Part shown: in pieces, positions 18,194-28,600 of the stretch | Numbering within the stretch: the first letter of the stretch is position 1 | Layout: each line of letters begins with the position of its first letter | Assembly (NCBI GenBank): GCA_002869385.1 | Contig: PKTB01000010.1 | Location: 1-64,000 of the forward strand | Length of the DNA stretch: 64,000 nt | Source: Marinilabiliales bacterium | Lineage (GTDB): Bacteria > Bacteroidota > Bacteroidia > Bacteroidales > ML635J-15 | Direction: 5' to 3' | The notes under the pieces: model-generated | The model's input: the letters and a program-made list of their open reading frames with translations, nothing else | Told to the model about the DNA's origin: nothing | Databases searched by the model: none | Made by a program: the position numbers and the translations under genes

Positions 18194-19525
18194 TTATAAA
18201 AATATTAGCTGAGTGATAATGTAAAGAGGTAATAAAACTATTAGAGAGAATTTAAGAATATAACAAAAGAATCCTGGCATTGTAATCTTATTTTCTTCAG
18301 CGATAGCTTTTACCATAAAGTTAGGACCGTTACCAATATATGTCATAGCACAAAAGAATACAGCACCAAGACTTATTGCTTTTAACAATATTTCAGGTAT
18401 TCCGGCAACATATCCAGCTCCTGTAATTGCTTGTGCTCCTTCATTCATACCTAATGCAAGATTATGAAAAGATACGGCTGTTGGTGCATTATCAAGGAAA
18501 GCGCTTAGTGAACCCGTGGCGTAATAAAAGTGTGTTGGACTTGTAATACCAAAAGAATTTGCATTTGCTGATAAATATAGAAGAGCTGGTATCATTGTAA
18601 TAAAAATACCAATAAATAAATAGGCAACTTCTGTAATTGGAACCCATGTGAATTTGTTTGCCTCACGTAATTTTTTAGATGTAAGAACCAGTGATAAAAC
18701 AGCCATTAAAACCATAGCTCCTTCACGAATAAAACTGAAGTAATGATTCTCATGAATAGCAGGGATATATTGTTCATTTAAAAATGCAACAGAAACAACA
18801 ACACCAGCTAACCATAAGAAATTTAAATTCCCCTTTAGTTTAATTGGTTCAATGTTTTCTTTATCAAATTTAATATTTTCAAGAGGTTCTTTTTTATAAT
18901 AGAAAGTATCGACTACAAAATAAATAATGAGCAACATTACATTAACAAATGCCCATTCTGGAATCATGTGAATAAACCAGGTAAATTCTGCACCACGTAA
19001 ATATAATAAGAATAATGGCGGATCTCCTAAAGGTGTTAAAAGTCCACATGCATTTGCAACAGCAGCAATAAAAAATAAAATAGTATGAACTTTATATTTT
19101 CTTTCAGAATTTGTTTTGATTACAGGTCTTATCAAAAGCATTGCAGCTCCTGTAGTTCCCATAATTGATGCCAAAATAGCTCCTATTCCTAAAAATATTG
19201 TGTTAATCCAAGGTTTTGCTTCAATGTCTCCTTTTAAGTGTATACCCCCCGTAATAACAAAGAGTGATCCCAGTAGAACAATGAATGGTATATAATCAAA
19301 TAAGATTTGATGTTGCAAGGCGTGTGTCAAATCTTTAGTGATTAACCAAACAGCTGTTGGTATACCCAGAACTAATGATACAATAAGTTTGTTTTTGTTT
19401 TCCTCCCACCAGTGATGGAATAATAGAGGTCCTACTGCGATCATCAGCAGCATTAATACAAATGGAATGATAGCCCAAAGTGGCATATCTACTACATGGT
19501 TTGCTGAACTTGATAATAATAACAT
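18194..19525 (-). CDS. Sodium/proton antiporter-like ion transporter (NhaD/IT superfamily)
   Basis: The 443-residue integral membrane protein has about 11-12 hydrophobic segments and no signal peptide. Recognisable parts are GGIHLKGD near residue 93, GTTGAAMLLIRP, NACGLLTPLGDPPLFLLYLRG and SLSAFLDNAPTAVSF, which fit the NhaD/ArsB/CitM ion-transporter superfamily. The probable role is Na+/H+ exchange at the inner membrane. Substrate choice (Na+ versus an organic acid) cannot be settled by eye. It stands alone with its own promoter-like box and terminator and is the first core gene to the right of the tRNA. Confidence 0.75.
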   Translation of the reverse strand: MLLLSSSANHVVDMPLWAIIPFVLMLLMIAVGPLLFHHWWEENKNKLIVSLVLGIPTAVWLITKDLTHALQHQILFDYIPFIVLLGSLFVITGGIHLKGDIEAKPWINTIFLGIGAILASIMGTTGAAMLLIRPVIKTNSERKYKVHTILFFIAAVANACGLLTPLGDPPLFLLYLRGAEFTWFIHMIPEWAFVNVMLLIIYFVVDTFYYKKEPLENIKFDKENIEPIKLKGNLNFLWLAGVVVSVAFLNEQYIPAIHENHYFSFIREGAMVLMAVLSLVLTSKKLREANKFTWVPITEVAYLFIGIFITMIPALLYLSANANSFGITSPTHFYYATGSLSAFLDNAPTAVSFHNLALGMNEGAQAITGAGYVAGIPEILLKAISLGAVFFCAMTYIGNGPNFMVKAIAEENKITMPGFFCYILKFSLIVLLPLYIITQLIFL

Positions 19526-19548
19526 AGCTTTATAGTTTTTAAAAACGA

Positions 19549-19556
19549 CAAAACTA
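19549..19556 (-). promoter_or_regulatory. Bacteroidota -7 box (TAGTTTTG)
   Basis: On the minus strand the box TAGTTTTG matches TAnnTTTG and lies 24 nt upstream of the antiporter start. The -33 region is weak. Confidence 0.4.
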
Positions 19557-19662
19557 ATGTTTTTTTTTAATTGTCAGAGAAAAATTAAATCAAAATTAAT
19601 CTATTGAATTTGTGTTACAAAGCAGGGTGTTGTTTTTAAAGCTAAATAAAGATCGAGAAGTA

Positions 19663-20337
19663 TTATTTTTCTATTGGTTCTGTTTGCTCTTTTTTAGCTT
19701 GGGCAAAGATCCTTTTATAAAAAATAATCATTAAAAAAACTGAAATGGTAATAGAAGAATCTGCGATATTAAAAACAGCTCTGAATATTTCTCTGCCTCC
19801 AACTTTAGGCACCCACTCAGGCCATCTGGTAGTGAAGTGGAGCATGTCTACAACACATCCAACAAGAGGCTTTGCATATCCAGGGCTTCCAAATTGTGAT
19901 ACGCCGCTGTATCCTACAACATCGCTTATAGTTGGATCATAAACAGATCCAGTATCAAATAAAACACCATAGAAAGCACTGTCAATTAAGTTACCAGTTG
20001 CTCCTGCAATTACCATTGATATGCAAACAATAAATATTGTGTTTTCATTTTTCTTTAGTAATCGTACAAGGTAATATGTTAATCCACCAATTGCAATGAG
20101 TCTAAAAATGCTCAGAAGAATCTTTCCAGTCGTTCCACTAAAAGCCATTCCAAAGGCCATTCCATAATTTTCAACAAAATGTAGCTCGCCAAAACCTTTT
20201 ATTAAAGTAACGCTTTGACCTAATTCAAAATTTGTTTTAATATAAATTTTTAGAATTTGATCTGCAATTAAGATACCTAAAATCACAGCTATTGCTATTA
20301 TTGCCTTTTTATTCATAGTCATATTATGTGATTGCAA
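19663..20337 (-). CDS. lspA: Lipoprotein signal peptidase (signal peptidase II)
   Basis: The product of up to 224 residues has four hydrophobic segments and the two aspartate motifs of LspA: GNLIDSAFYG and FNIADSSIT. LspA cleaves prolipoproteins at the lipobox Cys after lipidation, in the inner membrane. The loop between the third and fourth segments is longer than in Proteobacteria, which is usual for Bacteroidota. The annotated start gives MQSHNMTMNKK; the more likely start is MNKK (20322) or MTMNKK. Many lipoproteins in this window depend on this enzyme. Confidence 0.92.
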   Translation of the reverse strand: MQSHNMTMNKKAIIAIAVILGILIADQILKIYIKTNFELGQSVTLIKGFGELHFVENYGMAFGMAFSGTTGKILLSIFRLIAIGGLTYYLVRLLKKNENTIFIVCISMVIAGATGNLIDSAFYGVLFDTGSVYDPTISDVVGYSGVSQFGSPGYAKPLVGCVVDMLHFTTRWPEWVPKVGGREIFRAVFNIADSSITISVFLMIIFYKRIFAQAKKEQTEPIEK

Positions 20338-20488
20338 ACATACATAAAGTTTTTAATTATCACAATATCGACAAGTACTTTATGTATGAGAATATCTATT
20401 GAAATATGCATTAGCAAATGTTAATTATAGTTGAATCTTTATTAACTTTTTTCCTTATAATTCGTATATTGCAATAAAAACAGAAGCC

Positions 20489-21658
20489 ATGTTAAATATT
20501 GCATTATTTGGCCCTCCAGGTGCTGGTAAGGGTACACAATCAGAGTTTTTAATAAAGGAGTATAATCTGTTTTATATTTCTACCGGTGACTTATTGCGTA
20601 AGGAAATTAAAAATCAAACAAAACTGGGTAAGCAGGCTCAGAGTATTATTGCTTCCGGTGGATTGGTTTCGGATGAAATTATCGTACAAATTATTGAGAA
20701 AACAATTACTGACAATCCTGATGCAAACGGTTTTCTTTTTGATGGTTTTCCCCGAACATATATACAGGCATATATCCTTGAAGGTTTGATGATAAAACTT
20801 AATACTTCATTGAATTGTCTTATAAGTTTAGATGTTACTGAAGAAGAATCTGTTAGAAGATTGCTTCACAGAGGGAAAACATCAGGACGATCCGATGATA
20901 ATGAAGTAGTTATTCGTAATCGTCTTAAAGAATATCGTGAAAAAACATTGCCGGTGTTAAAATTTTACAAAGATAAAGGCATATGTTTCGATGTTAATAG
21001 CGAAAAACCAATTCCTGAAGTAAAAAAAAGTATTAATAAAATAGTAAAAGATGAGCTGAGCAAGCGCCTTTTAAATATTGTTTTGTTTGGATATCCCGGT
21101 TCTGGCAGAGGTTCTCAAGGTAGAGCGATTGCTAAAAAATACGGATTGGAATATGTCGCTACAGGGCCAATGTTAGGTGAGGAAATCGAAAAAGGAACAG
21201 AAATAGGCAAACAAGTTAAAGAATTGTACGAAAATGGTCAATTAGTTCCTGATGAAATTGTTGTTCAGTTGATTGAACAAAAACTTGAGAACTCAAAAGA
21301 GATTAAAGGTTTTATTTTTAAGGGATTTCCCAGAACTCTTGTACAGTCTTATATATTAGATGGGCTACTAAAAAAACACGGGTCATCTTTAGCAAAAATA
21401 ATAGAGATAGAAGTTCCAACATTAGAGTTAATAAGGAGACTGGATGAAAGAAGCAAAACTAAAGATTGCATGCCATACGATACAAGTACTGCAAAAATTG
21501 TTAAACGTCTACAGGAACATGAATATAAGACAGTGCCTGTAATTGAAAAATATAATGAACTTCATGGTGTCGTTAAGATTGATGGAACTGGATCATTTGA
21601 AGAGGTGTTAGAGAAAATCAGTTTTGAAATTGAAAACGGGTTTAAGAATTTAAGATGA
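20489..21658 (+). CDS. adk: Tandem adenylate kinase; second half lacks key P-loop residues
   Basis: The 389-residue protein holds two adenylate-kinase domains. The first (1-190) is intact: GPPGAGKGTQ P-loop, STGDLLR, DGFPRT, and RGKTSGRSDDN in the LID. The second (194-389) aligns throughout, but its P-loop reads GYPGSGRGSQG (Lys to Arg), ATGPMLGEE replaces STGDLLR, FKGFPRT replaces DGFPRT, and the LID is RSKTKDCMPYD. The second half is therefore probably catalytically weak or regulatory. The normal role is 2 ADP = ATP + AMP in the cytoplasm. A normal bacterial Adk is about 190-215 residues, so this is an internal duplication. Confidence 0.85.
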   Translation: MLNIALFGPPGAGKGTQSEFLIKEYNLFYISTGDLLRKEIKNQTKLGKQAQSIIASGGLVSDEIIVQIIEKTITDNPDANGFLFDGFPRTYIQAYILEGLMIKLNTSLNCLISLDVTEEESVRRLLHRGKTSGRSDDNEVVIRNRLKEYREKTLPVLKFYKDKGICFDVNSEKPIPEVKKSINKIVKDELSKRLLNIVLFGYPGSGRGSQGRAIAKKYGLEYVATGPMLGEEIEKGTEIGKQVKELYENGQLVPDEIVVQLIEQKLENSKEIKGFIFKGFPRTLVQSYILDGLLKKHGSSLAKIIEIEVPTLELIRRLDERSKTKDCMPYDTSTAKIVKRLQEHEYKTVPVIEKYNELHGVVKIDGTGSFEEVLEKISFEIENGFKNLR

Positions 21659-21719
21659 ATATAGGTTTATAAACAAAATATTACTGAGCTTGTTTTTATT
21701 ATAAATTGGAATTAATAAT

Positions 21720-22607
21720 ATGAGAACTAGGAGTTTTTTACCAATATTGTTTTTTATTCTTTATGTTAATGCATTAAGTTTTTCACAGAATATCCCCAAT
21801 AATAGTTTTGAAACATGGTATACTGCTGCTGAGGGTCATGAGGATCCTGAATCTTGGAGCACTGCAAACCCAACAACAAACGTAATGCCTATTTATGTTT
21901 TAACTACAGAAAAAACAACGGATGCTTATGATGGCAGCTTTGCAGCAAAATTAACATCACAAACAGTTTTAACATTTGTTGCTCCTGGATTTGTAACGCT
22001 TGGTGACTTTGACATTGATATTTGGACGCAGGAAACAAGTATTACAGGAGGTATTGAATACAATCTTTATCCTGATAAATTAAATTTGTACTATAAATAT
22101 TTACCTCAAGCGGGAGATAATTTTAGAATTGGTATGTGGATGCTTAGAGTTGATGGGTTTGAAGTTCCTGATACTGTTGCTACAGCATTATATGACGGTA
22201 CGGAAGAGCAGACAGAGTATACCTATTTAAGTATTCCTGTCGAATATCGTAATGGTTTTGAGCCTGAGATTCTTAATATAATAGGAGTTTCATCAAATCC
22301 AGATAATCCTGTTGCAGGAAGTGTTTTGTATATTGATAAATTTGAGCTTGAGTATTCAACAGGAATAATTCATAATCAAGAAGGAGAAAAATTAGAATTT
22401 GCAAATCCTGCTAAGAATTTTATTTTGATTAATGATTATTTTACGGGTTCTGAGTTAAATATTTATACAATAAATGGTCAGTTTATTAAATCAATTTTTT
22501 TGAGAGGAGATAATTCTGTGAATATTGCAGACCTATCATCAGGTATTTATATTATTTCTATCATAAAAGATGGAATTATTCATTCACAAAAGTTAGTTAA
22601 GGAATAA
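21720..22607 (+). CDS. T9SS-exported PCMD-like surface protein
   Basis: The 295-residue product has a signal peptide ending near ALSFSQ, a PNNSFETWYT start typical of PCMD-type carbohydrate-associated beta-sandwich domains, and a T9SS type A sorting domain at the C-terminus (FANPAKNFILINDYF, LNIYTINGQF, SSGIYIISI, KLVKE). It is probably exported by T9SS and attached to the outer membrane surface. It opens a three-gene set with a lipoprotein and an outer-membrane protein whose coding regions touch or overlap, suggesting one operon. Confidence 0.75.
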   Translation: MRTRSFLPILFFILYVNALSFSQNIPNNSFETWYTAAEGHEDPESWSTANPTTNVMPIYVLTTEKTTDAYDGSFAAKLTSQTVLTFVAPGFVTLGDFDIDIWTQETSITGGIEYNLYPDKLNLYYKYLPQAGDNFRIGMWMLRVDGFEVPDTVATALYDGTEEQTEYTYLSIPVEYRNGFEPEILNIIGVSSNPDNPVAGSVLYIDKFELEYSTGIIHNQEGEKLEFANPAKNFILINDYFTGSELNIYTINGQFIKSIFLRGDNSVNIADLSSGIYIISIIKDGIIHSQKLVKE

Positions 22608-22608
22608 A

Positions 22609-23307
22609 ATGAAATATATTATAATATTATTATTATCAGTCTTTACATTTGTTTTTGTCGCTTGTGACCCGGAAGAGGAAGATCCACATATTGAGAATCC
22701 TCAGGAAACGATTGCATTAGCTGGTTGTGATTTTGAAACATGGACTGAGTTTGTGCAGGGTGAAGTTACATATGATATTCCTGCCGGAGATTGGTGGGAT
22801 GGTCTAAATTATTTATCTGTTATTGGAGGTCCAATTACTTTTGAGAAAACAACAGACTCTTATAATGGTGAATATGCATTGAGGTTAGAAACTAAAACCT
22901 GGGGAGAAGATTTAACAATACCCGGAATATTAGCATCTGGTTATTTTGACCCGGAACAGCCAATCGGGGAGAATTTAATTATTGGAAAACCTTTTACTGA
23001 TAAACCTTTAAGTCTTAATGGATTTCTAAAATACGCTCCAGCGGAAAATGATACCCTGGTAATATTTGTTGCATTAACAAAATTTGATTCTAATGAAAAC
23101 ATCAGGGATACTATAGCAACTGGAGAATATACCTATAGCGGGCTAATTGAAACTTATAGTCCTTTTACTGTTCCTATTGAATACACCGAGAGTATTAATC
23201 CGGATAGTGTTCATGTAATATTATTGGCCAGTGTCTCCGGAAAGGAAATGAGAGGACATACCGGTTCGGTTTTAATAGTTGACGAATTAAGCTTTACTTA
23301 TGAATAA
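22609..23307 (+). CDS. PCMD-like surface lipoprotein
   Basis: The 232-residue product has a lipoprotein signal (FTFVFVACDP, Cys near residue 19) followed by acidic residues, typical of a Bacteroidota surface-lipoprotein export signal. GCDFETW near residue 39 and a VLIVDELSFTYE end match the same PCMD-like fold as its upstream neighbour. It starts 1 nt after that gene and overlaps the next gene by 8 nt, so the three are translationally linked. The ligand is unknown; carbohydrate association is inferred from the domain type. Confidence 0.7.
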   Translation: MKYIIILLLSVFTFVFVACDPEEEDPHIENPQETIALAGCDFETWTEFVQGEVTYDIPAGDWWDGLNYLSVIGGPITFEKTTDSYNGEYALRLETKTWGEDLTIPGILASGYFDPEQPIGENLIIGKPFTDKPLSLNGFLKYAPAENDTLVIFVALTKFDSNENIRDTIATGEYTYSGLIETYSPFTVPIEYTESINPDSVHVILLASVSGKEMRGHTGSVLIVDELSFTYE

Positions 23308-24088
23308 GATTTATGCAGTCCTGATTCTAATATTTTTGTTTTTTTCTGCATATTCACAGGAATGTACCACATCTTTTTTTGATGGATCGAAAACTACATT
23401 AAATGCTGGTTTAAATATTGGAGGAGCTATCCCAACAAAAGCAACAGAGGGTTCTTCAGCTTTATTATTGCCTGGTGGATATATCTCTATAGGAAGAGAT
23501 TTCTATATAAATAGACGTGTGAAGATTCAGCCTTCATTATATGCAGAGTTTCAGCTTTTTGGATATGGAGCAATACAATCAAAAGATACTGTTGTGCAAA
23601 CCGAAGTTGCCGGAATTATGGCAAATGTGCCTACATATTGTACTGCCACAGTTGATGGAATGGTAAATATGGGGAGAATAGGTGTGTAAGTACCAGTAAT
23701 ATTCCCTTTTCAGTTTTTTTCAGGAAGAACAAGCCTAATTACTGGAATTTATTGAAATTATGCTTTTTATAAGTCTGATAAAGTTGATATAAATGTACAA
23801 GTAGGAGAAGGAGGATTAATCCCGGATGTTGATACAAGTTATAATAATAGAAATAAAATCAACTCTTATGCAGCAGGTTTCTTGCTGGGGACAAATATAC
23901 GTTTAAACGATCAATTTTCTATTAACTTAGTAGCTTATAGAGATATTACTCGATTCTTTAAACAGGATGCTGTTTTAGATGAAAATGGAAAGGATATTCC
24001 TTTCTATTATACAAACTTTAGAATAGGAATATCATATTACTTTAAACCTATGTATAAACAAATAAATAATGGCTGTCCTGCGTTTTAG
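23300..24088 (+). CDS. Outer-membrane beta-barrel protein with two in-frame stops
   Basis: The 262-residue frame has a signal peptide (FFSAYSQ) and alternating hydrophobic strands ending in FRIGISYYF, typical of a small outer-membrane barrel. Two stops fall in the frame: TAA at 23687-23689 (codon 130) and TGA at 23753-23755 (codon 152). Between and after them the barrel pattern continues (VPVIFPFQFFSG, LITGIY, NYAFYKS), so the likely original residues are Glu (GAA) and Gly (GGA), both single G-to-T changes. The ATG overlaps the stop region of the preceding lipoprotein gene. Confidence 0.65.
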
Positions 24089-24096
24089 AATTTTAT

Positions 24097-24104
24097 TAGC
24101 TTTG
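24097..24104 (+). promoter_or_regulatory. Bacteroidota -7 box (TAGCTTTG)
   Basis: TAGCTTTG matches TAnnTTTG and ends 15 nt before the methyltransferase start at 24120. Confidence 0.45.
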
Positions 24105-24119
24105 TAGAAAGCTTAATTT

Positions 24120-24749
24120 ATGATTTGCACCTTATGTAAAAGTCCGGATACCTATTTATTTGAAAATGTAAATGAAAGGGATTATCATAAATGTAATAGT
24201 TGCGATTTAGTTTTTCTCGATCCAAAACATTTTTTAGATACTGATGAGGAGAAAAGTCGATATAACTTTCATCAAAATAATATCGAGGATAAAGGCTATA
24301 TTGAATTCTTAAATAGAGTTATACAACCAGCAAAAGAGTTTATTTCTAAAGATGATATTGGGTTGGATTTTGGCTGTGGCCCTAATCCGGTGTTAGCTCA
24401 AATGATTGAGAAGGACGGAAATAAATGCGACTATTACGATCCAATATTTTTCCCTGAAATACGAAAAGAGGATTATAACTTTATTTTTGCTACAGAGTGT
24501 TTTGAACACTTTTATAATCCAAAGAAAGAACTAAATACAATAGTTTCCTTATTAAAACTGGGAGGTGTTTTATCAGTTATGACTGAATTGAATTTAAAAT
24601 TTCTTGATTTTGCGAATTGGTATTATATTAAAGACCCAACACATGTGTGTTTTTACTCGGAGAATACTGTAGAATTTATCTGTAAAACTTTTGGGTTTGA
24701 GAATATATTTTCAGATAAAAATCGAGTCTTTGTTTTAAAGAAAAAATGA
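24120..24749 (+). CDS. Zinc-ribbon class I SAM-dependent methyltransferase
   Basis: The 209-residue product begins with a four-Cys ribbon (CTLC ... CNSC) and continues with a class I methyltransferase: LDFGCGPNP (motif I, about 81), the YYDPIF acid loop, FATECFEHFYNP (motif II region) and LKLGGVLSVMTE. This architecture (zinc ribbon plus type 11/12 methyltransferase) is common in sugar or small-molecule modification in Bacteroidota, but the substrate is unknown. A second gene of the same architecture is at 44892-45851. Confidence 0.75.
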   Translation: MICTLCKSPDTYLFENVNERDYHKCNSCDLVFLDPKHFLDTDEEKSRYNFHQNNIEDKGYIEFLNRVIQPAKEFISKDDIGLDFGCGPNPVLAQMIEKDGNKCDYYDPIFFPEIRKEDYNFIFATECFEHFYNPKKELNTIVSLLKLGGVLSVMTELNLKFLDFANWYYIKDPTHVCFYSENTVEFICKTFGFENIFSDKNRVFVLKKK

Positions 24750-24863
24750 TTGATATATTTTCATCCCAAGTTTATCGTATCTGAGCTTTAAATCATTTTT
24801 TTATTGATAAGTTCTCACTATCTTGGCAAATGAGAATCTGTAATTATTAAAAAGAAAAATATT

Positions 24864-25439
24864 ATGAGAAAAGCGATTGAGTTAGTATTGTTTATTGTAT
24901 TTATAATAAGTGTTATATCTTGTAATAATGTTAAAGAAAATCCTGATAATAAACAATCAGAGAAGAAGAATGAGAACCTGAAAGAACAAACTGTAGAAGA
25001 AGATGCCAATTTTAATGAAGAACAAATCTTAGAATTAGGAAAACTACAAATTGGAGAGGAATATAATGATTTAATAGTTGCGGACTATGAGTATGATCCA
25101 TATAATTCGTTTGGATTTACTTTGAAAGGAGAGTTTGTTATTAGCGGTCAACTTATGATAGATGAAATGTGGGGAGAATTGTCAGTTCTTTTCGATGATG
25201 AAAATAATCCACATAAGAATTTAATTTTGGATAACGATGGTTTCCAAAAACAATTGGTAAGCTTTTGTTTTTTTACCAATCTTGATGTGTTGATGAATTT
25301 ACTTACTGAGGGTCAAAGAGCCCTACTGGATTCCGGAGAGTCTGTTTCTGTAAAAATGAAAGTGAAAAATTTCTCTATTGGTGGGAAAGTTGATGGTTAT
25401 GCAGAATGTTATATCGAGTTTGTTGAGTTTGTTGATTAG
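24864..25439 (+). CDS. Putative lipoprotein of unknown function
   Basis: The 191-residue product has a lipoprotein signal (FIISVISCNN, Cys about residue 20), then a Lys/Glu-rich linker to about residue 50 and a globular beta-rich domain ending in a DxxAECYIEFVEF pattern. No family is recognised. It lies alone, followed by a 234-nt gap before the giant surface protein. Confidence 0.5.
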   Translation: MRKAIELVLFIVFIISVISCNNVKENPDNKQSEKKNENLKEQTVEEDANFNEEQILELGKLQIGEEYNDLIVADYEYDPYNSFGFTLKGEFVISGQLMIDEMWGELSVLFDDENNPHKNLILDNDGFQKQLVSFCFFTNLDVLMNLLTEGQRALLDSGESVSVKMKVKNFSIGGKVDGYAECYIEFVEFVD

Positions 25440-25673
25440 TTTTCAAATAAACGCCTATAGTTTGGATTAATCTTCTCTCTTTTTGTTTAATTGTTAAGTT
25501 GACCTACTACTTAGATTTGGTTTGGAGATAATTATCATGCACTACAAGTGTTGAAAACAAATGGTTTTAGAAAAACCCAACTTCATATATAAAAAGTTTT
25601 CAAATATCGAAAAATTATATTAAATTTACAAGTGAAGAAAAAGCATTTTGTTTTATTTAATCTAAATTAATTT

Positions 25674-28600
25674 ATGAAAAGAAAATTACTAAAACTAATT
25701 CTCTTGTGCATTAGCGTGTTTATTTATACGCTTGCCGGAGCACAAGAAAACTTTGGAGACCCCATAGATATTGGGGTTGTAAACGGCGTATATGAATGTG
25801 GTGCGATTTATTCGCATAGCGATAATTCATGTAACTATGTTGATGACGTTGCTGGTACTAATGGTGCGCCAGATGTTGTGTATCAGTTTGAATTAACTGC
25901 TGATGCAACAGTGTTGATGAGCATGTGTAATGGAACTAGTTATGACTCATATTTATATCTTTTTGATGGATCTGAGACATTGGTTACATCAAATGATGAT
26001 GCCTGTGGTGTTTATAGCGAGATAGAAGCATCTATTACAGCTGGAACATACTATGTTGTAGTTGATGGATTTAGTACCAGTTGTGGGTCCTATACTCTTG
26101 AGGTATCTATTGCCGGGGAAGATATTACACCACCGGTTCCACAAGCAGGGAGTTTGCCTGATTTGTTGGATCCATGTATGATAGCCTCAGTGGTACCACC
26201 TTTTGCTGATGACAATTGTGTAGGATTAATTGTCGGGACAACTGAAACAAGTTTTCCGATTTATGGAAGCACTACAATTACCTGGTCTTTTGAAGATTTA
26301 TATGGAAATATTTCGACTCAGGATCAAATTGTGATAATAGGTGATTCCGACCCACCGGTTCCTGACCTAGTGAGTTTGGATGATGTCGTTGGGGAATGTA
26401 ATATTGATGACCCAATTGCACCAACAGCTACAGATGCTTGCGGAGGTCCGGTAACAGTAACGCATGATGCGGCTCTACCTATCGCGCAAGGAACAACTGT
26501 TGTAACCTGGACTTACGAAGATGCTAACGGAAACTCTGTGACCCAAACACAGAACTTTATACTTAATGATTTGGAAGATCCAACTATTACTTGCCCACCA
26601 GAGATAACACTTGAAACAGATGTGGATGCTTGTGAGGCAAGTACAACAAGTGAAAATGTATATTATATTTCTTCTGCACAATTAGTTGGTGTAGATTACA
26701 ATGGTCCGATTTGTAATGGAACTCCAGATGCTTGGGTTTGTGGTGATTCGTTTGAACTTACATGGAATAGCGAGGAGACAAACATCCCAATAGGAGTTGA
26801 TGTTGAGTTTTATCAATCATATAATGATAACTTTGGAGCACTTCCTTTATTCTTTAATGGTATTCCTGATGATAATTATGAAGGACCTATAGAGTCTTGT
26901 GTAAATAATCTTGTAAGCGTTACATTAAATCCGTCAAGTTATAATGTGGGAGGATTAAATTCAATTATAATTAACTCATTTGATGAATGTCTTGTTCTTG
27001 ATCAGAATCCTGCATGGTGTATGGATGTTTATGCAAAAGTAATAGTTTATACTATAAATAGTAGTATCGGTGAACCTATCGCTGAAGATAATTGCGGGAT
27101 AGAGATAATAGTAAACGATGTACTACCTACATTAACATTAGGAACACATACTGTAGAGTGGATGGCTATTGATCAGGTCGGAAATTTTGCAACATGTACT
27201 CAAGAGGTAACAGTTGTGGATGCAACTCCACCAGTACCTGATTTGGCTGTGTTGCCGGATGTTATGGATGAATGCGAAGTTACAGTTTTAATTGATCCAA
27301 CAGCTACTGATGCTTGTGGAGGAGTTGTTACTGTAACAAATGATGCTGTATTACCTATCAACACACAAGGCACAACAGTCGTAACATGGTATTATGAAGA
27401 TGAATTTGGCAATATTAGCAGTCAAACACAGAATATTGTTATTGACGACATAACTGATCCAATACAAGACTTAGCTGTATTACCGGATTTAAATGACCCA
27501 TGTGCGATAACATCTTTAACACCTCCAACAGCAACAGATAATTGTGGAGGCATGGTAACAGTTACACATGATGCAACATTACCAATATATGGAAGTGGAG
27601 TAATTACATGGACATATGATGATGGAAATGGTAACACTGCGACTCAAACTCAAACTGTAATTGTTGATGACGTTGATGCACCTGTTCCGGACCTAGCTGT
27701 TTTAGACGATATTACAGCTGAATGTGAAATAACTTCTCTGGAAGAACCTACGGCAATTGATGCTTGTGGAGGTGAAGTTACAGTTACAAATGATGCAGTA
27801 TTACCAATTACTGCGCAAGGAACAACTGTTGTGACATGGACATATACAGATGATAACCTTAATAGTGTAACTAAAACTCAAAATGTTATTTTAACAGATG
27901 TAACAGAACCTGTACCTGATTTAGCAGATCTCCCTGATATTACAGCTGATTGTGAGGTAACATCTTTAGTTGACACTAATGTAACAGACAATTGTGGGGG
28001 AACGGTTATTATTACTAATGATGCAGTTCTACCTATTACTGGAGAAGGAACTACAACTGTAGTAACCTGGACATATGATGATGGAAATGGTAATATAGCA
28101 ACACAAACACAAAATGTAATTATTGAAGATTTAACACCACCTGTACCTGATGTTTCTTTAGGAGAACCTTCAAATATAGAAATTGTTATTGTTGATTTGT
28201 ATGGGATTGCTGATGAAATTGGATGGGAGCTAAGAGATGCCTCTGATGTCGTTATTATTTCAGGAGGGCCTGGTGCAACAGGTACTTATATTGCAAGCTC
28301 AATGAATGGGCCTTATACTTTTATTGCAGAGACTCAAGGTTATTGGAATGATAATTCATTTAGTTTTGATTTGTCTTGTAATGGAACCAATTTCTTATCA
28401 GGTTCAATAACAGGAGGTCAATATCTTACTTACACTGACTTAGAAACCTGTGGTCAGGAGAGCTATTATGAATTGCCAGAATATGTTATGGAGTGTGGAG
28501 AAACTGTTTCTGCAATACCAACGGCTACAGATGCATGTACTGGATCTATTACCGGAATAACAACTTATCCATTAGAATATGCTGATCTTGGTACATATAC

